Positions 52,579-64,000 of a DNA stretch of 64,000 bases are shown here, piece after piece. Both the position numbers and the translations under genes were made by a program. The notes under the pieces were generated by a model. That model was not told the origin of the DNA, searched no databases, and saw nothing but the letters and a program-made list of their open reading frames with translations. Position 1 is the stretch's first letter. The number at the start of each line of letters is the position of its first letter. The DNA is from Trachythela sp. YZ-2020. Its lineage: Eukaryota; Cnidaria; Anthozoa; Malacalcyonacea; Clavulariidae. Where the stretch lies: the NCBI GenBank assembly GCA_016169945.1, contig JADLSH010000216.1, forward strand, positions 588,501-652,500. The letters are read 5' to 3'.

Positions 52579-52706
52579 ATAGACGTTTCACTGGGGGTAT
52601 TCCACAAACAATTACCCTCAGAGATGAAATATTCCGAGGGCAAAGCCCGAGGGATATTTCATCCCGAAGGGTAATTTTTTGGGAATACCCGAGTGAAAGG
52701 TCTATA
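52579..52706. repeat. fold-back MITE
   Basis: ATAGACGTTTCACTGGGGGT at the left pairs imperfectly with ACCCGAGTGAAAGGTCTAT at the right. Inner arms GATGAAATATTCC and GGATATTTCATC. Non-coding. Confidence 0.7.
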
Positions 52707-53330
52707 AATGATATATTATACCGAACCTTGTATGGCAAAAGTCAAATTCCCCGCTCAAGGGTGGTATTCGACTCGAATACCATGCAACGGGGAAACGACT
52801 CAGGGTACAAGTTGCCCGGGGCAAGGTATTAGCTGAAAAATACCACGGTCATGTGGTACAAGCCTAGTTCTCTGATTGGACAAACTTATTGTGAGGTATA
52901 ATATTTAACAATTATTCACCGAAGACAAGGTGAATAATTGTTTTAGTAAAATTACATAGGTGATTATTTGGAAAAAAATACACATTTCAAGATATTTTAA
53001 TTGAATATTTACGATAAAAGCGGCTTAAAAGGTGATTATCGCGTATTAATCTGAGGTAGCGCAACCAATCAGCATTGAGAATTTTCAATAATCACCTATG
53101 TAATTTTATTTGTATTATTATTCCAATCACACAGTTATTACGCAAAGAATTCAATGTTAAATATCAAAATGTTCGTAATTAACACATCCTAACAGTGTTC
53201 AATACTGCATCAAAACTAACACATTTCACCAAAATATCAACAACATTATCAACATGTAACAGTAAAAATCTCCAAACAAATATCAACCTATCTCCCAAAA
53301 TATTTACAATTTATTCATACGAGCCATCAT

Positions 53331-53650
53331 ATTGTCATGGGTATCCATATGATTTTCAAGTTCACTTACAATAAATGCCAAACTCAACATCACAGACACA
53401 ACAAATATACCCAATACCAGTTGGTTCTCTTGATTCTAATTCTTGACAGACATCACATTCGTAGATGGTGCCATGGTCGTTTGCCTTGTGCGGTTTTAAA
53501 CTTTCAAGATCAGGGAACTGTTTGTAATGCTTGTCACAATCATAATGATTGCCACTAGATTTTCATCAAGATACCCTTGCACATCTTGTGATGGAATTTC
53601 TCTGCCACAAGTGACACACAATAACAAGCCATCTTTTAAATGTGATCTTC
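53331..53650 (-). pseudogene. decayed C-terminal zinc-finger tail of ZNF2
   Basis: Same tail as 19782-20300, here without the MITE. It gives CDKHYKQFPDLESLKPHK and YECDVCQELESREPTG in a frame different from the upstream CVTCGREIPSQD piece. It follows the ZNF2 stop, so it is untranslated unless spliced in. Confidence 0.6.
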
Positions 53651-53661
53651 TGTGTCATATC

Positions 53662-56600
53662 TTATTCATAAGGTTTGTCTCCAGTATGTGTTCGTTTATG
53701 TTTTGCCAAATGATTTGACTGAGAAAATTTCTTCTTGCAAACATCACATTCATAAGGTTTGTCTCCAGTGTGTGTTCTTTTGTGTCTTGCCAAGGTGCTT
53801 GAACGTGAAAATCGTTTGTCACAAACGTCACATTTATAAGGTTTGTCTCCAGTGTGTGTTCTTTTGTGTGTTGCCAAGGAGCTTGAACGTGAAAATCGTT
53901 TGTCACAAACATCACATTCATAAGGTTTGTCTCCAGTATGTGTTCGTTTATGTGTTGCCAAAGTATATGACTGAGAAAATGTCTTCTTGCAAACATCACA
54001 TTCATGAGGTTTGTCTCCAGTGTGTGTTCGTTTATGTGTTACTAAGTTGCTTGAACGTGAAAATCTTTGATGACAAACATCACATTCATAAGGTTTGTCT
54101 CCAGTGTGTCTTCTTTTATGTGTTGCTAAGCTGCTTAATTGAGAAAATCTTTGATTGCAAACATCACATTCATAAGGTTTGTCTCCAGTATGTGTTCGTT
54201 TATGTGTTGCCAAAGTATATGACTGAGAAAATGTCTTCTTGCAAACATCACATTCATAAGGTTTGTCTCCAGTGTGTGTTATTTTATGTCTTACTAAGTT
54301 GCATGATTGAGAAAACTTTTTCTTGCAAACATCACATTCATAAGGTTTGTCTCCAGTATGTGTTCGTTTATGTGTTTCCAAATTATTTGACTTAGAAAAT
54401 GTCTTCTTGCAAACATCACATTCATAAAGTTTGTCTCCAGTATGTGTTCGTTTATGTGTTACTAAGTTGCTTGAACGTGAAAATCTTTGATGGCAAACAT
54501 CACATTCATAAGGTTTGTCTCCAGTGTGTCTTTTTTTATGTCTTGCTAAGGTGCTTGGATGAGAAAATCTTTGATTGCAAATATCACATTCATGAGCTTT
54601 GTCCCTAGTGTGTGTTCTTCTTTCAACAAGTTTCTGACCGCCAGTAGAAGACCGAAGGGTTTGGGGAGACGTTTGTTTCTCACGCCCTTCAAATAACGAC
54701 AAACTTGAGGAGGACGAATCGTCAGATTTGGTCTGAAAATTAACAAGGTTAATAAATAATGTTCAAATACGGTACATTAAATGTCCAATATCAAAATCCT
54801 TCTTCAATATCTATATATTAAACTATATCCATGTATATAATGAAGGGAAAAGGGACAAGCCGTGCTTCAATCAGGGCCGTAGTGAAGGGATGTCGATTGG
54901 GGGCGTTGAAGGCCGAATTGCCGAGTAATAATATAATTTGCCGAGTTTCTCAATATTCCAACACACGTTTTAATTTGATCTTAGGGACTTGCCATAAATT
55001 ACCAGGGGACGAGAGGGGAGGTGGAAATTTTCAATGGACAATGAATTGATGAAAATAATATGACCTCCCCAATGTATGAGTTGGAAAATTTGTGACCTAA
55101 CCTGGGGGCTCGTCTGACCCCCCCTGGCCTATATACTACTAATTTCTCCTGACGAAGTGCTTTAGCTCGAAACGTCGAGATTTTGTTTATATCTCAATAG
55201 GCACACGTGAAACAACCCTCATTTGTTCTAATACCCATAGTTGTTTTACTGTAGTAGTATGAAAAGGTTTCGAAGAAGAGAACAATAAGCAGCAGCATAG
55301 ACAGGGTTTTAACTGTGGAACAGCACAAATGGTAGGGGGTCCAGGGTTTGAATTTCTACGGTCTTTAAAACAGCATTTTTCACATTCTGAGACGAGTTCT
55401 GAAGAAAAATCATAACCATCAAGAAGAGAAATTTAAGTAGTTTAATTTTGTTAGATCAACCAAAACACTTGAGCCTGGAAACATCAGAGTATCTTGACAT
55501 TCGAGACATTGTAGCCACATTAATTCTGGATGTGTATAGTAATAGTATATTTTTGTTCAATGCTTTTGTCTTCATTCATGGTTGTTGTTTTGCATTCTTG
55601 TCATACATCTTTTTGACTTTATGATCACATTGGCATAATTTTTGTGACCCTCCCAGCTTTTCTGTCTATCTTTTTCATGACTTTTGAAGGGATCAAAATC
55701 TTATGACTCTCCCCTGTTTTTCACCTCCCCTCTCCACCTGTCAACTTATGGCAAGTCCCTTAGGTCATATGGCATGGTAATTTGCATTAATAACGTTGTA
55801 TATAAGATGTTAGGATACAGTATCCAGTACATCCAGGAATGAATTAGCTTAGTAATTGGCTTAGTTATCGCATGAGAAGGATTTTCAAATCTTAAAGATA
55901 AACGTACATAGATATCGTTCAAAATTCGTTTTAGACCATACGTTTTTTCTTTAACAGACTCCCTTAACAATCTTCTTAATGTTAAGAGCATTTGTGAGGT
56001 CTTTCTCACAGATAAAAAGCATAAAGCCATTTGTTTTCCCCTATCAATCCATGTTGCAGATATTTGTTTTTCGCATAGCACAACCAAATTTGCCTATAGT
56101 CAGGCCTTAAAATATCGGTCGGTCACAGACATTGTCTGACCCATTCGTGAAATTCTCTGACGTAGAGAGGAAAGCCCAGGACATTCTGTCTGACCCAAGT
56201 GAAACTGAGGTTTATTGTTTGTCCGAACTGATTGTATTATGGATTGGATATTATGGACTGATATCCATTGTCCAATTCTTAACGATGGATTTAGGGCGAG
56301 AGAAGCAATGAATAAGTATGAATGACGGTTATGACACAACTTATTCAATATTGGCACAACATTTACTGTTCAAAATTTAGTTAATTTTAATACATTGCGC
56401 TGATATTAATTCAGGGGCGTAACTTTTTTAAAATTTGAAGCCCCCAGATCGCCGGAAACGGCCGTTTCAGAGTCTTATCTACCTCTTTTAGTAAGCTTGT
56501 TCAGGGAATTAAGCTGTTTCCATAATTTTCATGAAAATTATCTGATTTCCGACTATTTGAAACGAAAGATATTCCGTCCCCCCCTTCATATAATATTGGG

Positions 56601-58000
56601 GGGCCGCAGCTCCCCAGCCTCCCCGCTTCCTACGCCACTGTATTAATTTGTGTCATTTTTACTTATTCCGAGCCAAACTGACCTCAAGGTCGTCGGACAT
56701 CATCATACATATGTCCGACCCAAACTCAAAGTCATCGGACATTTTGTCAGACGACTATACCGACCGATATTTAAAGGCTTGATAGTGGTAAAACGACCTT
56801 TCAGCCTCGCTTTTCCTATTCATGAGAGAGAGAGAATGCTGTGGAGATGCCTGTGTACGAGGCATATATTTTTGACAAAACGCTGTTTACAGATATTGCC
56901 ATAATGACAAATGTAAACAAAATATTCTGATGAAATATTATAAATTGAGTAATATATCAATCCAGTGTATTCCAATCCAATGTTCTGATCACAAGATTTT
57001 CCTCACACCTACGCTGTCCCACTGACTGCCTAATGGGCTATTACATTTAATATCCGCATCCCCCCTGTCGAGGACCTCCGTATTTCACTATTTTTACCCC
57101 TCTGGAAACTGGAAAAAATGGTTTCCCCCCCTTGGAAATTTCGTCTCAAAACCCCCTAGGAAAGATGTTTTGCCCCCTCTGGAATAGTGTTTAGCCCCCT
57201 ATGGAAATAATTTTCTTGACTTTACCCCCTCCCTTGGAAAAAAAATGTCCTCGACCCTGTCCGATCAAGGGCAGTGCAGACAATTGGTGCAGACATCCCC
57301 TTTGGAAACAAGAAATAACCCTTTGAAAATATTATCCAACAACCACCCTGGAAATGCCTTAGAACCCATCTGGAAATACCTCACACCCCCTCTGGAAATG
57401 CACTTTTTAACACTGTGAAAAACTTTTACCCCTCTGGAAATACCCTTTATTACTCTTTTACCTGTCTGGAAATAATTTTTCAACCCACTGGAATTTTTTT
57501 CTAACTTTATAGCCCCTCTGGAAAGGTAATGATGAGGACCCTTCTGGAAAAACACAGATGTAAAACCACTCTGGAAACGGCGAGGTCCTCGACAGGGGGG
57601 GTGCGGGTATTAAATGTAATAGCCCAATCCGAATATCATTCAATCATTCTTAGCATTCTATTTTTGCCCCAAGTCAGACCAATTATTAGAAAAGTTCAAC
57701 TCATGAATTAAAATTGTCCTGGATACATACAGCTGGATTTATTAAAGATCGAGGCAGTTCAGTACAGTAGTATTAGGGGTCGTATACTTCGATCTATCAA
57801 AAGCTTTTATCGTTCCGCGTGGCTGTATTTAAATTACTCACCTTTGTGTCTTTTAACAGCGACTTCGATTTGCTACTTTCGTCTGATTTCCCGACGGTTT
57901 TCAGGAGCCTTCTTGGAGAATACACAAGTTTCGTTGCTTTAGATTGCTCGCTCATGTTTTCTGCGAATGTAAAACTTGAACAGGATAAGTTATCTTCCAT
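53662..58000 (-). CDS. C2H2 zinc-finger protein ZNF2 (two exons)
   Basis: Exon 1, 58000-57842, has 53 codons starting MEDNLSCSSFTFAENMSEQS and ends AAAGACACAAAG before donor GTGAGT. Exon 2, 54732-53662, starts after AATTTTCAG with TKSDD and has 11 consecutive fingers, all with intact C-x2-C and H-x3-H. Phases agree (0/0), giving 409 aa. Linkers are [12 protein letters not shown]. The helix positions differ between fingers (RSSNLVT, KSNNLET, QSCNLVR, QSYTLAT and others), so the array could read a specific DNA sequence of about 33 bp. This is the best preserved copy of the cluster. No KRAB or other vertebrate effector domain is visible in exon 1. Confidence 0.88.
56412..56640. mobile_element. 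hAT-type MITE
   Basis: Ends CAGGGGCGTA and TACGCCACTG, 8-bp duplication TATTAATT (56404-56411 and 56641-56648). 229 bp in the ZNF2 intron. The rest of 54733-57034 matches the ZNF1 intron (21412-22860) with no conserved frame. Confidence 0.88.
57035..57625. mobile_element. TIR MITE filled with CCCTCTGGAAAT repeats
   Basis: Ends GGGCTATTACATTTAATA and its complement, arms of about 45 bp. The interior is about 20 degenerate copies of CCCCTCTGGAAAT-like units. ZNF2 intron, absent from the ZNF1 copy. Confidence 0.8.
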
Positions 58001-58065
58001 TTTCGTCCTTCTAAAGTTGAAATACTCGAACCTTTTATTTAGCCACAATTAAGGACGACTTTTGC

Positions 58066-58591
58066 CAGTGCTTCCACAACCGCCTGTTCAAAAATCCTTT
58101 CACAATCTTCAAAATTCCTTTTTTCCCACAAAATTTCCCTGCCACCCAAACGGTAGAAAAAATCAAGAAAAGTCAGGCAAATTTGAGGCAAATGTATCAC
58201 AAAATATTGTACGCTCACAATTCTAGGCATTTCCAACTTAGAAGGGTTTGGTTTGTAATAATGTGAAATTTTTGTTCATCCAGGGGCATAGGCCTTAGGG
58301 TGCTTGATAATGGTGGAGGGGTCAAATGGCACAAAGCGCTGAACGACAAATTTTGAAATTTATATTGTCTAGATCGCCAGAAATGGCATTTTCAGATTCT
58401 TCTGTACCTCTTTTGTTAGGCTTATAGGTTTTAGACTTGTAACTGGTATAAGTTACAGAAATCCTTGCAATTTCCTTTAATATTTGTATTTTTCCTTGCC
58501 ATTTCCTTGTAAAACTCATTTCCTTACATTTTCCTTGCAAGGACCAATATTTCCTTGCTGCATGGAAAAATCCTTGCAAGTGGAAGCACTG
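58066..58591. mobile_element. hAT-type MITE with paralogous empty site
   Basis: Ends CAGTGCTTCCAC and GTGGAAGCACTG, 8-bp duplication ACTTTTGC (58058-58065 and 58592-58599). The ZNF1 copy at about 45380 reads GAGGACTTTTGCACATTTG with no insertion. It lies just upstream of ZNF2 exon 1, in its likely promoter. It includes a fragment related to 56412-56640. Confidence 0.88.
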
Positions 58592-58617
58592 ACTTTTGCA
58601 CATTTGCCCGCATAGCC

Positions 58618-58983
58618 CAGTGAGCTCCATATATATCTGGAGTAAGAACTTCTAATGTTCGGCCAATAGGCCAAGTGAAGCCAAGATGGCGGCAATTGAC
58701 GTCCAAACTCATGAAGGTCATAAACAGTTTTCATATCATTTTATCCAGCTAATTTTTTCTAACAGATCGCATCGCTAATGAAGTTATTAGTTCATAAAAT
58801 CATGATGTTATTGTTTAAATCGGAGTAAACATGAAATTTCGGCACACTCCTTGCCGGCTTGTGCAAACCGCGCGGTCGAAAACAATAGAAAGGGATTGGC
58901 ACTGGACGTCAATTTCCGCCATCTTTGGCTTCACTTTTTGGACATAAGTTCTCACTCCAGATATATATATATAGAGCTCACTG
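58618..58983. mobile_element. hAT-type MITE with paralogous empty site
   Basis: Ends CAGTGAGCTC and GAGCTCACTG, 8-bp duplication GCATAGCC (58610-58617 and 58984-58991). The ZNF1 copy near 45400 has a single GCATAGCC. The stretch 58992-59790 repeats the flank and the truncated hAT of 45420-46080, without genes. Confidence 0.9.
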
Positions 58984-59790
58984 GCATAGCCTGACTCTAA
59001 CCCTTTAATACATCAAAAACAAACCTAGCCTGCGTGCAGTTCTCCCAAACGTAACCATAATCCTAATTAACCCTAACCCCCAAACTAACCCTAACCCCCA
59101 AACTAACCAACCTAACAAACGTTTACAAATTACAAATAGAGAAAAATTGTGAGAAAATTTCGTGAATGAGAAGAAAAGAACGAGGAATCAGTGTTTCCAC
59201 AATGGAATTACAAAATTTCTTGTTCTCTGTGTAAAATTTCCTGAAATTTCCTGCAAATAACCTGGTTTTTCCTGGAAAATTCCTGATATTTTTTGAATGT
59301 TTTTTTTTGCTATTAGAATGTATTTATTTTCAGTTTAAGGCAACAAAAGTGCCAAATTTTTTTATTTAATCAGAACTGAGAAACCCTAACACAATTTTAT
59401 ATATTATATTGTGTATAAAAAAGTAACAAAACACCTCTGCAGCTCTTCTACATTCTACACTATTTTACATAACTAAGCTTACATAACCTGCATAACCATA
59501 CTACCAGTGGCGGACATTATGGGGGTTTCCTAAAGCCTTTGAATGATAACTGATTAACTGTGTAACAAAGCTGTATCAATAATTTAACAACCACGAAACA
59601 ATTTTGACGATTTCACAATTTTCCGACTGGTTCGGACCAATTTGCCGACTGATGTAAATTTATTTGGTGCGTGACGCACTCCCCCCCCGCTCGCTACGGC
59701 CCTGACTTCAATTTTTATTCCGTTCATGTATTATATATATCGAAAGTAGATATTGAGATGATTCCTTGTAAAAATCCATTATATTTTTTC

Positions 59791-59888
59791 AGGAGCCTTC
59801 TTGGAGAATACACAAGTTTCGTTGCTTTAGATTGCTCTCTCGTGTTTTCTGCGAATATAAAACTTGAACAGGATAAGTTATCTTCCAT
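59791..59888 (-). pseudogene. truncated copy of the ZNF first exon
   Basis: Reads MEDNLSCSSFIFAENTREQS and SPRRLL, then loses the second half of the exon and its donor through a deletion. A remnant of a third copy of the block. Confidence 0.7.
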
Positions 59889-60121
59889 TTTCGTCCTTCT
59901 AAAAGTCGAAAAGTCCTCCTTGTGGCTAAATAAAGATAAAAGATTGCACATTTGCCCGCATAGCCTCACTCGGCTAACCTTACAACAAACCCAGCCTGCG
60001 TGCAGTTCTCCCAAACGTAAGCATAATTATAATTCTATTTAACCCTAACTCCCAAACTAACCCTAACCAACCTAATAAACGTTTACAAATTACAAATAGA
60101 CATTTAACTGAATAATTGAAT

Positions 60122-61246
60122 AAACAATGTTTCCTGGTTTACCTTTGGGAAACATGGCTAGGAAACAATGTTTCCTGGTTTAACCCACCTTCGGGAAAGA
60201 TGGGGAAACAATGTTTCCCACCTTTGGGAGACATGGCTAGGAAACAAGATTTTCTGGTTTGCCACCTTCGGGAAACATGGCTAAAAAACAATGTTTCCTA
60301 GTTTGCAAGCTACGGTTTCCTGGTTTGCCACCTTCGGAAAACAATGGCTAAAAAAACATGCTCCCTGGTTTGCCCATCTTTGAGAAACATGGTTAGGCGA
60401 AAATATTGATTAGTTTGCCCACCTTCGGGGAAACATGGCTAGCCGCCTTCGGGAAACATGGTTTAAAGAATTAATTCGGAAATAACGTTTCCGCAAGAAT
60501 GTATTCTAGTAATTTTCCGCGGCTTAAATTTCGTCTTTAATAACCTAGGTGACTGTGTGTTTCAAGTCTGGCAGTCAAAATAAAAGTCAAAACAAAAGTT
60601 GCGTTCAAGACAACAGCGCTAATCTACCAGAAGAGGACGAAATTCCTGAATCCAAAACAGTAAGTTGTGTGATGGTGGTCATAGTAATCATGGTGGTAAT
60701 GGTGGTGGGTGATGATGACGTTGGTGATGATGGTATTGGTGAGGATGGTGGTGATGATGATGGATTTTAATGGTATTAGTGATGGACCTTTGATGGTATT
60801 GGTGATGATGGACCGTTGATGGTATTGGTGATGATGGACCGTTGATGGTATTGGTGATGATGTTATTCAGTACACATCAGATGGTTTAAAACTTCTGAAA
60901 ATGTATATACAAACCTTGAACAGAACTATACGTTATGGCAATATTCCTCAAGATTCGATCAAGATTCCTTAGTTTAGACGTTTTTCCATTGGTGGGTTTT
61001 AGTATATAAGCGTCACGGGGGCTGAGATGGTGGTCAACTTCAAAAATGTTGACACTTAACGAGAAGTTACATCCCTCGCAGACAGTACTCAGTAAAACCC
61101 AGCTATTCTAAATGATCCTGATCTTCCAGTACAGCGACTCCTTAAAGTTGCATATTGCATAGGAAATAGTAAATATGAGATTTATTTTAACAAAATTTTA
61201 AATATATATTTACATTTAAAGAATGCGTTTCAGCTTAATAAATATG
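60122..61246 (+). pseudogene. duplicated ARMC1 3' segment with exon 7 but no exon 8
   Basis: The minisatellite of intron 6, exon 7 (60549-60659), the GAT-rich intron and the 3' flank follow in the ARMC1 order. Exon 7 keeps its acceptor and donor but has lost 12 bp, so LPDYLPEEDE became LPEEDE. Exon 8 is deleted (junction near 60865). It cannot make ARMC1. Confidence 0.85.
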
Positions 61247-62170
61247 GTTCAAATACGAACACATACTGGAGACAAACCTTATGAATGTGATGTTTGCAAG
61301 AAGAAATTTTCTAAGTCAAATAATTTGGAAACACATAAACGATCACATACTGGAGACAAACTTTATGAATGTGTTTGCAAGAAAAAGTTTTCTCAATCAT
61401 GCAACTTAGGAAGACATAAGAGAAGACATACTGGAGACAGACCTTATAAATGTGACGTTTGTGACAAACGATTTTCAAGTTCAAGCACCTTGGCAACACA
61501 CAAAAGAACACACACTGGAGACAAATCTTATGAATGTGATGTTTGCAAGAAGAAATTTTCTCAGTCGAATATTTTGGCAACACATAAACGAACACATAGT
61601 GGAGACAAACCTTATGGATGTGATGTTTGCAATCAAAGATTTTCTCAATTAAGCAGCTTAGCAACACATAAAAGAACACACACTGGAGAAAAACCTTATG
61701 AATGTGATGTTTGCAAGAAGACATTTTCTCAGTCATATACTTTGACAACACATAAACGAACACATACTGGAGACAAACCTTATGAATGTGATGTTTGTGA
61801 CAAACGATTTTCTCATTCAAGCACCTTAGCAAGACACAAAAGAACACACACTGGAGACAAACCTTATGAATGTGATGTTTGCAAGAAGAAATTTTCTAAG
61901 TCAAATAATTTGGAAACACATAAACGATCACATACTGGAGACAAACCTTATGAATGTGTTTGCAAGAAAAAGTTTTCTCAATCATGCAACTTAGGAAGAC
62001 ATAAGAGAAGACATACTGGAGACAGACCTTATAAATGTGACGTTTGTGACAAACGATTTTCAAGTTCAAGCACCTTGGCAACACACAAAACACATACTGG
62101 AGACAAACCTTATGGATGTGATGTTTGCAATCAAAGATTTTCTCAATCAAGCAGCTGAGCAACACATAAA
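61223..62170 (+). pseudogene. ZNF3, headless inverted zinc-finger array
   Basis: About 11 fingers on the plus strand, opposite to the other copies. The array starts abruptly in a linker fused to the ARMC1 flank (junction near 61246), with no leader exon. It contains a 3-finger internal duplication (about 61282-61506 and 61867-62092). In both copies one finger has lost a residue between its Cys pair (CVC in place of CDVC). Another finger has lost one residue before its last His (HKTHTG), and a stop comes in the last finger. The region 62171-62516 is the block tail with an (AAAAT)n run. Confidence 0.8.
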
Positions 62171-62437
62171 AGAACACATACTGGAGACAAACCTTGAAAA
62201 TCATATGGATGCCCATGACAATTCAATGTTAAATATCAAAATGTTCGTAATTAACACATCCTAACAGGGTTCATTACTGCATCAAAACTAACACATTTCA
62301 CCAAAATATCAACAACATTATCAACATGTAACAGTAAAAATCTCCAAACAAATATCAACCTATCTCTGTGGTCAGTCCCAGCCAATGTACTTGTAGGTAT
62401 TTGAATAAGTTTAATAATTGTTTGGTGCGGCGAATTT

Positions 62438-62478
62438 TGTAAAATAAAATAAAATAAAATAAAAATAAAAAATAAAAT
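62438..62478. repeat. (AAAAT)n microsatellite
   Basis: A run of AAAAT units with slight length variation, between ZNF3 and the ZNF4 tail. Confidence 0.8.
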
Positions 62479-62516
62479 ATCTCCCAAAATATCTACAATT
62501 TATCCTACTTAGTGAG

Positions 62517-62850
62517 CCATCATATTGTCATGGGTATCCATATGATTTTCAAGTTCACTTACAATAAATGCCAAACTCAACATCACAGACACAACAAATA
62601 TACCCAATACCAGTTGGTTCTCTTGATTCTAATTCTTGACAGACATCACATTCGTAGATGGTGCCATGGTCGTTTGCCTTGTGCGGTTTTAAACTTTCAA
62701 GATCAGGGAACTGTTTGTAATGCTTGTCATAATCATAATGATTGCCACTAGATTTTCATCAAGATACCCTTGCACATCTTGTGATGGAATTTCTCTGCCA
62801 CAAGTGACACACAATAACAAGCCATCTTTTAAATGTGATCTTCTGTGTCA
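62517..62850 (-). pseudogene. decayed C-terminal zinc-finger tail of ZNF4
   Basis: Nearly identical to 53331-53650, with the same frame break. The high similarity suggests ZNF2 and ZNF4 are the most recent pair. Confidence 0.6.
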
Positions 62851-62854
62851 TATC

Positions 62855-63750
62855 TTATTCATAAGGTTTGTCTCGAGTATGTGTTCGTTTATGTGTTTCC
62901 AAATTATTTGACTTAGAAAATTTCTTCTTGCAAACATCACATTCATAAGGTTTGTCTCCAGTATGTGTTCGTTTATGTGTTGCCAAAGTATATGACTGAG
63001 AAAATGTCTTCTTGCAAACATCACATTCATAAGGTTTGTCTCCAGTGTGTCTTCTTTTATGTGTTGCTAAGCTGCTTAATTGAGAAAATCTTTGATTGCA
63101 AACATCACATTCATAAGGTTTGTCTCAGTATGTGTTCGTTTATGTGTTACAAAATATTCGACTGAGAAAATTTCTTCTTGCAAACATAACATTCATAAGG
63201 TTTGTCTCCAGTGTGTGTTCTTTTGTGTCTTACTAAGTTGCATGATTGAGAAAACTTTTCTGCAAACATCACATTCATAAGGTTTGTCTCCAGTATGTGT
63301 TCGTTTATGTGTTTCCAAATTATTTGACTTAGAAAATGTCTTCTTGCAAACATCACATTCATAAGGTTTGTCTCCAGCATATGTTTGTTTATGTGTTGCC
63401 AAAGTATATGACTGAGAAAATTTCTTCTTGCAAACATCACATTCATAAAGTTTGTCTCCAGTATGTGTTCGTTTATGTGTTACTAAGTTGCTTGAACGTG
63501 AAAATCTTTGATGGCAAACATCACATTCATAACGTTTGTCTCCAGTGTGTCTTTTTTATGTCTTGCTAAGGTGCTTGGATGAGAAAATCTTTGATTGCAA
63601 ATATCACATTCATGAGCTTTGTCCCTAGTGTGTGTTCTTCTTTCAACAAGTTTCTGACCGCCAGTAGAAGGCCGAAGGTTTGGGAGACGTTTGCTTCTCA
63701 CGCCCTTCAAATAACGACAAACTTGAGAAGGACGAATCGTCAGATTTGGT
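62855..63750 (-). pseudogene. ZNF4, frameshifted zinc-finger copy
   Basis: Same exon start as ZNF2 (after AATTTTCAG at 63750) and the same stop context (62855-62857). Several fingers are lost and at least three small deletions shift the frame (near 63126, 63258 and 63553). One finger has Cys changed to Tyr (near 63187). Its first exon would lie right of the window. The final 250 bp match 54740-55000. Confidence 0.8.
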
Positions 63751-64000
63751 CTGAAAATTAACAAGGTTAATAAATAATGTTCAAATACGGTACATTAAAT
63801 GTCCAATATCAAAATCCTTCTTCAATATCTATATATTAAACTATATCCATGTATATAATGAAGGGAAAAGGGACAAGCCGTGCTTCAATCAGGACCGTAG
63901 TGAAGGGATGTCGATTGGGGGGCGTTGAAGGCCGAATTGCCGGGTAATAATATAATTTGCCGAGTTTCTCAATATTCCAACACACGTTTTAATTTGATCT

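Noticed and set aside
55746..56087. A conserved exon in the ZNF2 intron (minus strand)
   Set aside because: The paralogous sequence at 22290-22640 keeps DNA similarity but not the frame, so it is not coding.

Overview
The window is nuclear DNA from a multicellular animal. It is AT-rich, genes have several GT-AG introns, and it holds animal gene families (ARMC1, MTFR, C2H2 zinc fingers), a BEL/Pao retrotransposon and many small terminal-inverted-repeat (TIR) elements. The mix of an ARMC1-MTFR pair, zinc fingers with [11 protein letters not shown] linkers, and mobile genes related to KIAA1958/QRICH1, SAM-HECT and P2X7-ballast proteins suggests an early-branching invertebrate, most likely a cnidarian. 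That is an inference; no species can be named from the sequence alone.

Left third (about 3.3-15.8 kb): two conserved genes lie head to head, MTFR (mitochondrial fission regulator family) on the minus strand and ARMC1 on the plus strand. They share a 234-bp promoter with two CCAAT boxes. ARMC1 is complete in 8 exons (276 aa). MTFR is readable in 5 exons and its last exon is probably beyond the left edge. Their introns carry hAT-type miniature elements (MITEs), other MITEs, a LINE tail and minisatellites.

Middle (about 19.8-45.3 kb): a C2H2 zinc-finger gene (ZNF1) has its finger exon at 20.3-21.4 kb and its apparent first exon at 45.2-45.3 kb. The intron between them holds three elements nested in each other. 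The outer TIR element (22877-43895) carries broken genes, one with the zinc-binding cytoplasmic ballast domain known from P2X7. Inserted in it is a 10.6-kb DNA transposon (23564-40102, 6-bp target duplication, TIRs nearly identical for about 200 bp) carrying a DDE integrase-like transposase, a SAM-HECT ubiquitin-ligase-like gene and a Crypton-related KIAA1958/QRICH1-like gene, all damaged. Inserted in its HECT gene is a young BEL/Pao retrotransposon (30781-36694) whose LTRs differ at one base.

Right third (about 45-64 kb): rearranged copies of the block that starts at the ARMC1 3' end and runs through its flank, a zinc-finger gene and that gene's first exon. It includes an intact second gene (ZNF2), an inverted headless copy (ZNF3), a frameshifted copy (ZNF4) and a stray copy of ARMC1 exon 7. 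Many hAT-type MITEs with 8-bp target duplications lie here. Several have a matching empty site in the sister copy, so insertions can be ordered relative to the duplications.
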